Below, piece by piece: positions 31,760 to 39,122 of a stretch of DNA of 39,122 bases; the first letter of the stretch is position 1, and each line of letters starts with the position of its first letter. The notes below the pieces were generated by a model. It was not told the origin of the DNA. It was given only the letters and a program-made list of their open reading frames with translations, and ran no database searches. A program made the translations under genes and the position numbers. The stretch is from Gammaproteobacteria bacterium (GTDB lineage: Bacteria > Pseudomonadota > Gammaproteobacteria > Xanthomonadales > Marinicellaceae): positions 1 through 39,122 of the forward strand of contig JAUIHY010000003.1 in NCBI GenBank assembly GCA_030432115.1, in the 5' to 3' direction.

Positions 31760-32700
31760 TGACTGCTGCTTTCCAAGTAATCAAACAGTTGACCCGCAAT
31801 ATTAAGGTCATACAAAGCGTCCAATTCCCTGATGCAAGTGGGGCTGGTGACATTGACTTCAGTGAGGTATTCGCCAATCACATCAATGCCGGCAAATACG
31901 ATGCCCATGGCTTTCAATTTGGGCCCAACCAATAGACAAATTTTCATGTCACTTTCTGAAAGTGGCACACCTTTTCCAGTGCCGCCTTTGGCCAAGTTGC
32001 CGCGAAAATCTTCATCAGATGGGATGCGTGCCAGTGCATAGGGTACGGGGTCGCCATTGATCATCAAAATGCGTTTATCACCCGCTGTGATTTCTTTGAT
32101 GTAACGTTGTACCATGGTGGTTCGTGAGTTGTTTTGGGTCACGGTTTCTAAGATGACATTGAGGTTTTTGTCATCTTTAGAAGTTTTGAATATGGAGTGG
32201 CCACCCATGCCGTCCATGGGCTTGACGATCACATCACCCAGTTCTTGAATGGCTGCTTTTAATAAATCAGCGTTTCTGGAAATGATATTTTCAGGTGTGA
32301 CTGAGGGGAAGGTTTCAGTGAAAAACTTTTCATTGGCATCTCGCAATGCTTGCGGATCATTGATGATTCTGGCACCTTGCTGTTGGGCCAAGTCCAGGAC
32401 ATAGGTGTCCATCACATATTCCATATCAAAAGGTGGGTCTTTTCGCATGAATATGTAATCCATTTCACCCAAGTTGATGGTTTGTTCTGACTTGACATGA
32501 TAATAGTCAGAGGTTTGGTCAGTGATGCTGATGACTTGACTTTTGGCCATGGCGCGGCTTTGTTGACAAAAAAGGTCAGATTGGGTGATGTAGTGAATTT
32601 CGTGTGCTCTTTTTTGTGCTTCCAACATCATGGCAAAAGTGGAATCTTTTTTGGTCTGAATGGACGTGATGGGGTCCATGATAAAGGCACATTTTTTCAT
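31756..32700 (-). CDS. gshB: Glutathione synthetase
   Basis: The ATP-grasp enzyme joins gamma-glutamylcysteine and glycine. It has 314 aa, as in other proteobacteria. Landmarks are FIMDPITSIQTKKDST at the N-terminus, MRKDPPFDMEYVM, VKPMDGMGGHSIF, the ATP-grasp segment EITAGDKRILMINGDPVPYALARIP and the C-terminal VTSPTCIRELDALY. It starts the minus-strand run with tonB. A TATAAT box (32729-32734) lies just upstream. Confidence 0.96.
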   Translation of the reverse strand: MKKCAFIMDPITSIQTKKDSTFAMMLEAQKRAHEIHYITQSDLFCQQSRAMAKSQVISITDQTSDYYHVKSEQTINLGEMDYIFMRKDPPFDMEYVMDTYVLDLAQQQGARIINDPQALRDANEKFFTETFPSVTPENIISRNADLLKAAIQELGDVIVKPMDGMGGHSIFKTSKDDKNLNVILETVTQNNSRTTMVQRYIKEITAGDKRILMINGDPVPYALARIPSDEDFRGNLAKGGTGKGVPLSESDMKICLLVGPKLKAMGIVFAGIDVIGEYLTEVNVTSPTCIRELDALYDLNIAGQLFDYLESSSQ

Positions 32701-32728
32701 TGTATAGGTAGCGGTATAAGAGTCGTTT

Positions 32729-32734
32729 ATTATA
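32729..32734 (-). promoter_or_regulatory. -10 box for gshB
   Basis: A perfect TATAAT on the minus strand lies 29 bases before the gshB ATG. No convincing -35 box accompanies it. Confidence 0.4.
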
Positions 32735-32936
32735 TGCAGTGGTTGCTATAAATAAAGCAGCGATTTAGAAAATCTTTGAGGTGGAATTTTTAAATATACA
32801 AACGAAGACATTTTATCGATTGACAATTGGCTGATAAAGGCCTAACTTAGTGGATGGAAGTGTGTTTGAAAATTAATTTTTATTTTGCTTATTTTTCAAT
32901 TTAAGTTTGTATTCATGTTAAAAATGAGTTATTTTC

Positions 32937-32966
32937 TTGAGAATGACACACTTAGGAGTGTATTTT
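32937..32966 (+). promoter_or_regulatory. Candidate pilG promoter containing an inverted repeat
   Basis: TTGAGA (32937-32942) and TATTTT (32961-32966) are 18 bases apart. The spacer contains ACACT-TAGG-AGTGT (32948-32961), a perfect 5-base inverted repeat that could be an operator. The resulting leader before pilG would be about 50 bases. Confidence 0.4.
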
Positions 32967-33022
32967 AATGAATGTTATGAATAGCAAATAACACCGGAAT
33001 AACAAATTCACGTGGAGAAATT

Positions 33023-33403
33023 ATGAATTTAGAAGGTTTAAAAGTGATGGTGATTGACGACAGTAAAACCATCCGCCGAACCGCTGAAACTTTGCTTAAA
33101 AAAGAGGGTTGCGAAGTCATTACAGTAGACAATGGATACGAAGCCCTTTCTCAAATATCTGATCTTGAGCCTAATATCATTTTTGTTGACATCATGATGC
33201 CCCGCTTGGATGGCTATAAAACATGTGCTTTGATTAAAATGAACAGTGAACATAAGGACACGCCAGTCATTATGTTGTCGAGTAAGGACGGTTTATTTGA
33301 TAAAGCAAAAGGTCGGGTTGTGGGTGCAGAAGAATACCTGACCAAACCCTTTACCAAAGAAGAATTGATAGAAGCCATTGAGGCTCATGTCAAAAGAGAT
33401 TAA
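33023..33403 (+). CDS. pilG: Twitching-motility response regulator PilG
   Basis: PilG is a single-receiver regulator of the Pil-Chp system that supports pilus extension. At 126 aa it is receiver only. LKVMVIDDSKTIRRTAETLLKK and IIFVDIMMPRLDGY (phospho-Asp56, with Asp12/13), TPVIMLSSKDGLFDKAKGR and EYLTKPF (Lys108) match Pseudomonas PilG nearly word for word as I recall it. Five bases after its stop pilI begins, so the pilH gene normally in between is missing. Confidence 0.95.
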   Translation: MNLEGLKVMVIDDSKTIRRTAETLLKKEGCEVITVDNGYEALSQISDLEPNIIFVDIMMPRLDGYKTCALIKMNSEHKDTPVIMLSSKDGLFDKAKGRVVGAEEYLTKPFTKEELIEAIEAHVKRD

Positions 33404-33408
33404 TTGTC

Positions 33409-33960
33409 ATGAGTAGTCAAATCATTAAACCATTCGAGTTGTTGCTTGAGTATGAGCGTCGCAGTGTGGCGCATGCTTTGGGAGGTGGTTCGGATGATGA
33501 GTCGGTTGAAGATTGGTCGGGCATTGGCTTTAAAGTGGGTGAAGATCATTTGGTTTCAGTGGTGGATGACATCAATGAAGTGGTGATTTTGCCTGAGTTA
33601 ATCAGAATCCCGGGCATCGATACTTGGGTTTTGGGCTTGGTTAATATCCGCAGTAATTTGATTCCTGCGATTGATCTCAAACAATATTTGTTCGGTGAAC
33701 CTTCGCGCATCACCAAACACAGCAGGATGTTGATTATCAATCAACCCGGTGGGCAGGCTGGTTTGGTTGTTGATGAGGTGTTTGGTCAAAGACATTTTCA
33801 ACAGAAAATGTGGCAATCATTAACGCAGGTTGACGAAAGCGAAACACGCTTGCTTTCTTATTGTGAGAAGTTTTTCAATCAGGAAGACATAAATTGGCAT
33901 GTATTTTTGGTCGATCGTTTGGTTCATGACGTTCAATTCCAAAATGCATCAGTAAGATAA
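33409..33960 (+). CDS. pilI: CheW-like adaptor PilI
   Basis: PilI connects the PilJ receptor to the ChpA kinase. The 183 aa protein has a CheW beta-barrel fold: IGFKVGEDHLVSVVDDINEVV, then IPGIDTWVLGLVNIRSNLIPAIDLK, then GLVVDEVFGQRHF. It begins 5 bases after pilG and ends 19 bases before pilJ. The family match is clear from sequence, and the specific name from the operon. Confidence 0.93.
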   Translation: MSSQIIKPFELLLEYERRSVAHALGGGSDDESVEDWSGIGFKVGEDHLVSVVDDINEVVILPELIRIPGIDTWVLGLVNIRSNLIPAIDLKQYLFGEPSRITKHSRMLIINQPGGQAGLVVDEVFGQRHFQQKMWQSLTQVDESETRLLSYCEKFFNQEDINWHVFLVDRLVHDVQFQNASVR

Positions 33961-33979
33961 TATTAAGAGGTAGATTTTT

Positions 33980-36004
33980 ATGAGCAGTTCTTCAGTGGAT
34001 ATGGATCAAAGAACCCGAACGCTGCCCATGTGGCAATTGATCATTTTGGTCGTTTTGGTCTTTGCGTTTTTTGGTCACTCCGCCTGGCTGAATATCGTGG
34101 ATTCGAATCGTTCGGCACACATTCAGGTCAGTGACAGAATCACGATCAAGGCGCAACAGTTGGCACAATATGCCAAAAGTGCGTCCATTGGTGATGTGGA
34201 TGCGTTCAACTCCTTGTCAACAGATCGTCGCATTGTGGATGATGCGATTCGTGACTTGAAAAATGGCAATGACAGTTTCCCAGCCATCCCAACGGATTTG
34301 AACCCACGTTTGAATGCGATGGATTCTCGTTGGGCAGACATCAACGCCAATGCCTTGACCATTCTGGAGCAGCGTGATCGAATTCAAGAGCTTACCGCCA
34401 TATCAGATAAATTTGCCAAAGAAATTCCTTTACTGCAAGCCAGTTCTGATGCCGTTGTGAAACGATTGGTGGCGATTAAAGAAGACCGGAATCAAATCTA
34501 TTTGGCCTCGCAACAATTGGTGCTCGCTGACAGGATGTTGCGTCGCATGAGTGAAATTTTGAAAGGTGGGGCAGCCTCAATTCAGGCAGCAGATGCTCTG
34601 GACCGAGATGCCCGCATGTTTGAAAATGTGATGAACGGTATGTTCAATGGTTCAGATCAGATTGATGCCGTTACCGATGCGCAAGCCTTAGAGGCTTTGG
34701 GTCGTGTGTTCAATGCATTTGACAGCATACAAGCGGACATTGCTTCGGTATTGAATGCCATGGAGCTGTTTGATGCACAAACCGCAGCTGATGACATCGA
34801 AGTAGATATAGAAACCTTTGTGGAAGACACTGAGGTGTTGCGCAGTCAGTTGGCTGCCGATGAAAACAAACCCAACCTGCCTTCAGAAAATGTGGGGTAT
34901 GGTATCGCCGTTGCTTTGTTCTTTTGGTTGATTTGGATTTTCCGAACATTATCTAAAAATGACCGTGTTCGGGCCGCTGTGGCACAGGATCAAAACGAAA
35001 GGAATCAGCAAGCGATTTTGCGATTACTTGATGAGATGGCCTCACTGGCTGATGGTGACTTGACCGTGAATGCGACGGTATCGGAAGACATCACAGGAGC
35101 GATTGCTGACTCGGTTAACTTTGCGATTGAAGCACTGCGGTCATTGGTAAAAACCATTAATGATGCCTCGGTGGGTGTGGCATCTGCGGCGCAAGAAGCA
35201 CAAGCCACGGCGATGCATTTGGCAGAGGCTTCTGAACATCAGGCCACACAGATTACCAATGCTTCGGCTGCGATTAATGAGATTGCCGTTTCTATTGATG
35301 AAGTATCGAAAAACTCTTTGGAATCAGCTGACGTAGCACAACGTTCGGTATTGATTGCACATAATGGCGCAGAAGTGGTGCGAGACACCATTAAGGGCAT
35401 GAACAACATTCGTTCTCAGATTCAAGACACTTCTAAGCGTATTAAACGATTGGGTGAGTCATCTCAAGAAATTGGTAACATCGTAGAACTGATTAACGAC
35501 ATTGCCGAGCAAACGAACATTCTGGCATTGAATGCAGCGATTCAAGCGGCATCATCGGGTGAATCAGGCCGTGGTTTCGCGGTTGTTGCCGATGAGGTAC
35601 AGCAACTGGCAGAACGTGCATCGAGTGCGACGCGTCAGATTGAGGGCATTGTACAAACCATTCAAACCGATACCAATGAAGCGGTTAAATCAATGGAACA
35701 AACGACCACAGAGGTGGTGGGTGGTGCTCGCAAAGCGGAGGACGCAGGTGAGGCCTTGATTGAGATTGAAACGGTATCTAACGATTTGGCGGAATTGATT
35801 CAGAACATTTCGGAAGCAGCCAGGCAGCAATCGGTGGCCGCAACCAACATTTCCGGCACCATGAACGTGATTCAAGAGATCACGACACAAACATCAGCAG
35901 GTACACAACAAACCGCCGAGTCGATTGGTAACTTGGTGGAATTGGCGACCGAGCTGCGTAAGTCGGTAGAAGACTTTAAGTTACCTGAAGACGAATTCTT
36001 TTAA
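33980..36004 (+). CDS. pilJ: Type IV pilus methyl-accepting chemoreceptor PilJ
   Basis: The receptor of 674 aa has a first membrane helix ([21 protein letters not shown]) followed by a large periplasmic helical sensor region (about 45-300). A second helix ([15 protein letters not shown]), a HAMP-like segment and the MCP signalling coiled coil follow. The tip is [18 protein letters not shown] and [20 protein letters not shown] precedes the ATG. It lacks an obvious C-terminal CheR-tethering pentapeptide; the end is LPEDEFF. It should sense pilus or surface contact with ChpA and PilI. Confidence 0.94.
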   Translation: MSSSSVDMDQRTRTLPMWQLIILVVLVFAFFGHSAWLNIVDSNRSAHIQVSDRITIKAQQLAQYAKSASIGDVDAFNSLSTDRRIVDDAIRDLKNGNDSFPAIPTDLNPRLNAMDSRWADINANALTILEQRDRIQELTAISDKFAKEIPLLQASSDAVVKRLVAIKEDRNQIYLASQQLVLADRMLRRMSEILKGGAASIQAADALDRDARMFENVMNGMFNGSDQIDAVTDAQALEALGRVFNAFDSIQADIASVLNAMELFDAQTAADDIEVDIETFVEDTEVLRSQLAADENKPNLPSENVGYGIAVALFFWLIWIFRTLSKNDRVRAAVAQDQNERNQQAILRLLDEMASLADGDLTVNATVSEDITGAIADSVNFAIEALRSLVKTINDASVGVASAAQEAQATAMHLAEASEHQATQITNASAAINEIAVSIDEVSKNSLESADVAQRSVLIAHNGAEVVRDTIKGMNNIRSQIQDTSKRIKRLGESSQEIGNIVELINDIAEQTNILALNAAIQAASSGESGRGFAVVADEVQQLAERASSATRQIEGIVQTIQTDTNEAVKSMEQTTTEVVGGARKAEDAGEALIEIETVSNDLAELIQNISEAARQQSVAATNISGTMNVIQEITTQTSAGTQQTAESIGNLVELATELRKSVEDFKLPEDEFF

Positions 36005-36028
36005 TTGAAGAGGTGATATCCAGTTCAC

Positions 36029-36889
36029 GTGTATAAAATGTATAGCAACAAACCATTCCTAAAAATTCCGCCACTGTCAGCTGCTGAGTATCGACGGTGG
36101 GCGGAATTGTTGGAACACCGTTTGGGAATCATTGTTCCTCAAGAGCGAAAATTATTTTTACAATCAAAGATATGGTCGCGAATGAGAGAGGTGGGTTATA
36201 CAGAATATGATGATTATTGGAATTTCATTCAAAGTGGAATAGAAGGCAATTTAGAGTGGTCACAATTGGTGGATCGACTCACGGTTCACGAAACTTCATT
36301 TTTTCGGCACAAACCCTCTTTTGACTTGGTAAGTGATGACTTGAAAGCCAAGATAGCGCGCAGCACCAAACCGCTGCGTTATAAAATTTGGAGTGTCAGT
36401 TGTGCGACTGGTGAGGAGGCATATTCCTTGGCCATGATGGCTCAAAGCATTTGTGCTGCAGATGAAAAGGAAGCGCATTTTGGTGTCACTGGCACCGATG
36501 TCAGTAGCCCCGCTGTGGCGATAGCCAATCAGGCCATTTACAGCAAAGACAAATTAGCAACCATCGATGAAAAATACCATGCACACATCACGGAAGTCAG
36601 TGATGAAATGTTTGTGATCAAAGATCACATCAAAAAAAGAATGGCCTTTGGTGTGTTTAATTTGTTGGATGTGAACAAACCCTCAAATATTAAATATGAT
36701 GTGGTTTATTGTCAAAACGTCTTGATGTATTTTGACAAAGCAGTCAGGGAACAGATATTAGATGGCTTGGTAAATTATTTAAATAAAGACGGTTTGTTGG
36801 TCATAGGACAGACTGAAATCAATGCTTGGGCACACAAAAGAATGGCACGTGTCAACAAAAGCAGAACATTGGCATTTAGATTAAAATAA
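36029..36889 (+). CDS. pilK: Chemotaxis-type methyltransferase PilK (CheR family)
   Basis: The enzyme methylates receptor glutamates with S-adenosylmethionine. At 286 aa it has the CheR N-terminal domain (AEYRRWAELLEHRLGI and SRMREVGYTEYDDYW), then LTVHETSFFRHKPSFD, IWSVSCATGEEAYSLAMM (SAM loop), FGVTGTDVSS and VVYCQNVLMYFDKAVREQIL. A GTG start at 36029 fits AGAGGTGA upstream better than the ATG at 36038. It lies 2 bases before chpA and 24 after pilJ. Confidence 0.92.
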   Translation: MYKMYSNKPFLKIPPLSAAEYRRWAELLEHRLGIIVPQERKLFLQSKIWSRMREVGYTEYDDYWNFIQSGIEGNLEWSQLVDRLTVHETSFFRHKPSFDLVSDDLKAKIARSTKPLRYKIWSVSCATGEEAYSLAMMAQSICAADEKEAHFGVTGTDVSSPAVAIANQAIYSKDKLATIDEKYHAHITEVSDEMFVIKDHIKKRMAFGVFNLLDVNKPSNIKYDVVYCQNVLMYFDKAVREQILDGLVNYLNKDGLLVIGQTEINAWAHKRMARVNKSRTLAFRLK

Positions 36890-36891
36890 AT

Positions 36892-39122
36892 ATGAGTAGT
36901 ACAGATCAAATCGATTTTTCAACACTGACGTGGGTAAAATCAGAGCTCGACGAAACCCTGAATCGTGCCAAAGAGGCACTTAAGGCATATGTAGAAGACT
37001 CAGAGGACACCAATCAACTACAATTTTGCGTCACCTATTTACACCAAGTGCAAGGCACATTGAAAATGGTGGAGCTGTATGGTGCAGCCATGGTGGCCGA
37101 AGAAATGGAATTTGTTGCCAAGGACTTGATTGATGGCAACATCAGCGATGAAGACGCAGCTTATGATATTTTGTTGCAGAGCATATTGCGGCTGCCAGAT
37201 TACCTGGAACGCATAGAGCTGGGTCATAAGGACGTTCCCATTGTGCTTTTACCACTGGTTAATGACTTAAGGGCTGTCAGAAGCAAAAAATTATTGTCAG
37301 AAAGTGCTTTATTTAACCCCAATTTGACATTGGGCGTCCCTGATCGTTTGATGGATGGTGATTTTTCAATGACCGGCAGTCAATTGAAAGGTGCATTGAC
37401 AAAAATCAGAACCGTGTATCAAGTCTCCTTATTGAATTGGATTAAACAAATCAATGGTGACAAAGCCTTGTCCAACATTCAATTGTTGATTACCAAGTTA
37501 CAAACCGTGGTCAGCCCTTTGCATTTAAAACAATTGTTCTGGGTTTACTCTGCTGTGGTTGAAGGCTTGCGAGCGCGTGTTGTTGAAGATTCAATTTCAG
37601 TCAAACAAGTGGCAGGTCAAGTGGATGTGCTGTTGCGAGATTTGATCAGTTTGCCTACCTTATCTGCGTCAAAAACCAACCCCATTACTAAAAATTTACT
37701 GTACTTTGTGGCTTCAGGCTCTGGTCAAGGTCGCTTAATCAGTGAAGTGAAAAAATTCTTTGATTTAGAACAATTCATTCCTGATGAAGAAGAAATCAAA
37801 CATGCTGAAGGCAGCTTGTCTGGTAAGAACAAAGATTTGTTACAGACCGTTTCTGAGGCTATTAATGATGACATTTTAGTGGTTCAGGAATCTTTAGATC
37901 TTTATATCAGAAACAAATCAGCCAGCTCAGATCAATTGGCACCTTTGTTAGACACATTGCAAAAAATTGCCGATACTTTAGGTATTTTAGGTTTGGGTGT
38001 GGCCAGAGAAAGTGTGTTATTACATCAAGGCACACTAAAATCTGCAGTTGATGACAACAGCAGGCCTTCGGATGATCAATTGCTGGATGTGGCCAAGTCA
38101 TTGTTGTTACTTGAGTCTCAATTGGGCGACCACATTCAATCTTTGGGTGGCGCACCGGCAACTGCTTCAGAAGATGAGCAAGATCACAGCGTACCTAAAA
38201 CTGAGCAAATGGCTATTTTGAAACAATTGGCCAAAGAGTCCATTGTTAATTTACAACAAATCAAAGCCAATTTTGTCGCGTATATAGAATCACCTTGGGA
38301 CAAAGTCCAAATCAATGACAACCCCAAGTTATTGCAAGACATCGCCGGTGCGCTCAAAATTTTGCAATTAGACCAAGCCAGTGAACAGTTGGTGTTGTTG
38401 ATTGATTATGTCAAAGCACAAATTATTCAAAAGAAGGCGACGCCTTCAGCCGCAGAATTAGACCAGTTGGCCACCACCATTTCAACATTTGAATATTATT
38501 TGGAAAACTTGGACCAAGGCCAGTCCATACAAGAAAATTTAATAGAAAAAGTTTCACAACAAGTTGAAAAACTTCAAACTTTTGCTACCGATGACCATGA
38601 AATAGATGTGCCAGCTTCTCATGAAGAAGTTGTTGAAGAAGCCACAGAAACGCTTGAAGAAACCCACATAGAAGCTGATGAAGCAGAGACAAAGGAAGAG
38701 GAAAAAGAAACAATTCCATCGGTTCCTTCTCAAGGTGGAACCTTACCTGTGACCTTTGGTGATGACGTTGATGATGAATTCAAAGAAATATTCTTAGAGG
38801 AATACGAAGAAGAACTGGCGAATTTACAGCGCATCTATAGTAACTGGAAGCAAGATCCTGAATCTCATGAAGATGAAATGGGTGAAATGCGACGTATTTT
38901 CCATACATTAAAAGGCAGTGGTCGCATGGTTGGTGCCGAAGCTGTGGGTGAATTTGGATGGCAATTGGAAAACATGTGTAACCGTTTCATAGAAGGTGGC
39001 ATCAATTTATCTGATGGCTTCAAAGCCATGATGGATAAAGGTGTTTCTATGGCGGCTGATATGTTCGAAGCATTGAAAGCAGAATCATTTGCACCTGCAG
39101 ATTATGATCAAGTCTTGACCAA
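36892..39122 (+). CDS. chpA: ChpA/PilL-type hybrid histidine kinase, N-terminal part (cut by window end)
   Basis: The open frame from the ATG at 36892 runs 743 codons with no stop to the window end. The ORF track omits it, probably because it has no stop. The start (MSSTDQIDFSTLTWVKSELD) is typical of ChpA. Residues about 1-130 form a first HPt-like helical bundle with His51 in YLHQVQGTLK. A long helical FimL-like region (about 130-560) follows with no obvious phospho-His, then an acidic Glu-rich linker (about 575-615). A canonical HPt domain completes the fragment, with His671 in RRIFHTLKGSGRMVGAEAVG. Kinase, CheW and receiver domains should follow outside the window. Confidence 0.92.
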   Translation, partial: MSSTDQIDFSTLTWVKSELDETLNRAKEALKAYVEDSEDTNQLQFCVTYLHQVQGTLKMVELYGAAMVAEEMEFVAKDLIDGNISDEDAAYDILLQSILRLPDYLERIELGHKDVPIVLLPLVNDLRAVRSKKLLSESALFNPNLTLGVPDRLMDGDFSMTGSQLKGALTKIRTVYQVSLLNWIKQINGDKALSNIQLLITKLQTVVSPLHLKQLFWVYSAVVEGLRARVVEDSISVKQVAGQVDVLLRDLISLPTLSASKTNPITKNLLYFVASGSGQGRLISEVKKFFDLEQFIPDEEEIKHAEGSLSGKNKDLLQTVSEAINDDILVVQESLDLYIRNKSASSDQLAPLLDTLQKIADTLGILGLGVARESVLLHQGTLKSAVDDNSRPSDDQLLDVAKSLLLLESQLGDHIQSLGGAPATASEDEQDHSVPKTEQMAILKQLAKESIVNLQQIKANFVAYIESPWDKVQINDNPKLLQDIAGALKILQLDQASEQLVLLIDYVKAQIIQKKATPSAAELDQLATTISTFEYYLENLDQGQSIQENLIEKVSQQVEKLQTFATDDHEIDVPASHEEVVEEATETLEETHIEADEAETKEEEKETIPSVPSQGGTLPVTFGDDVDDEFKEIFLEEYEEELANLQRIYSNWKQDPESHEDEMGEMRRIFHTLKGSGRMVGAEAVGEFGWQLENMCNRFIEGGINLSDGFKAMMDKGVSMAADMFEALKAESFAPADYDQVLT

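Larger units (their letters stand above)
32701..33022. other. 322-base divergent spacer between gshB and pilG
   Basis: This A+T-rich stretch holds the gshB -10 (minus TATAAT, 32729-32734) and the pilG promoter with its inverted repeat (32937-32966). GGAGA precedes the pilG ATG. A short TTTTATCGATTGACAATTG segment around 32812-32831 could hold another promoter. No coding frame is visible, and there is no trace of pilH here. Confidence 0.5.

Noticed and set aside
33023-33403. Reading the single receiver as PilH
   Set aside because: Its wording (DGLKVMVIDDSK-like start, SSKDGLFDKAKGR) fits PilG, and its position first in the operon is that of PilG.
1-39122. tRNA, rRNA, insertion sequences, prophage or integrase
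   Set aside because: No cloverleaf, rRNA core, transposase or integrase motif was seen by reading the genes and spacers.

Overview
The window looks like chromosome from a gammaproteobacterium of moderate GC content. The evidence is gene order as much as single genes. clpS-clpA converges on infA. The block gshB-tonB-yqgE-ruvX-pyrB lies divergently beside pilG-pilI-pilJ-pilK-chpA, the arrangement I know from Pseudomonas. An SbcB C-terminus, a T2SS gspCDEF run and ftsEX are also present. A secreted protein ending in a short IFxDGFE-type tail makes me think of the Xanthomonadales/Marinicella neighbourhood, but that placement rests on recall and was not computed.

Layout. 1-1933: the 3' end of sbcB, a membrane diguanylate cyclase, and a convergent zinc-ribbon membrane protein. 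2043-3461: pyruvate kinase. 3492-7329: a MoxR ATPase / DUF58 / TgpA-type transglutaminase operon. 7424-10272: clpS-clpA, a shared hairpin terminator, and infA on the opposite strand. 10361-13754 (minus): a large secreted protein of unknown function, then ung behind a double-receiver response regulator. 13826-22679 (minus): an almost gapless run of acyl-CoA dehydrogenase, gspC, gspD, gspE, gspF, ftsE and ftsX. 22824-25848: a secreted/anchored beta-propeller-like protein converging on an LTA-synthase-like membrane sulfatase. 26207-27837: a class IV aminotransferase translationally coupled to a P-loop sulfotransferase-like protein. 27838-28153: a non-coding stretch rich in stem-loops. 28154-28926: a small lipoprotein and a MAPEG protein. 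28918-32700 (minus): gshB, tonB, yqgE, ruvX, pyrB. 33023-39122: the Pil-Chp chemosensory operon, cut off inside chpA.

How the genes work together. The minus-strand run couples a fatty-acid-type acyl-CoA dehydrogenase to the inner-membrane, ATPase and outer-membrane parts of a type II secretion system and then to the FtsEX divisome transporter. GspG-M are not here and must lie elsewhere if the system works. The Pil-Chp operon encodes receptor (PilJ), adaptor (PilI), methyltransferase (PilK), kinase (ChpA) and one response regulator (PilG). PilH, normally between pilG and pilI in Pseudomonas, is absent.

Most of the window is core chromosome. The parts I find most worth a second look are: the aminotransferase/sulfotransferase pair; the stem-loop elements after it; the structured intergenic region before it; the unknown secreted protein; the T2SS ATPase lacking its tetracysteine zinc module; the degenerate double receiver in front of ung; and the missing PilH. 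I found no CRISPR array, tRNA, rRNA, insertion sequence or integrase. I see no strong case for a wholly new multi-gene system.
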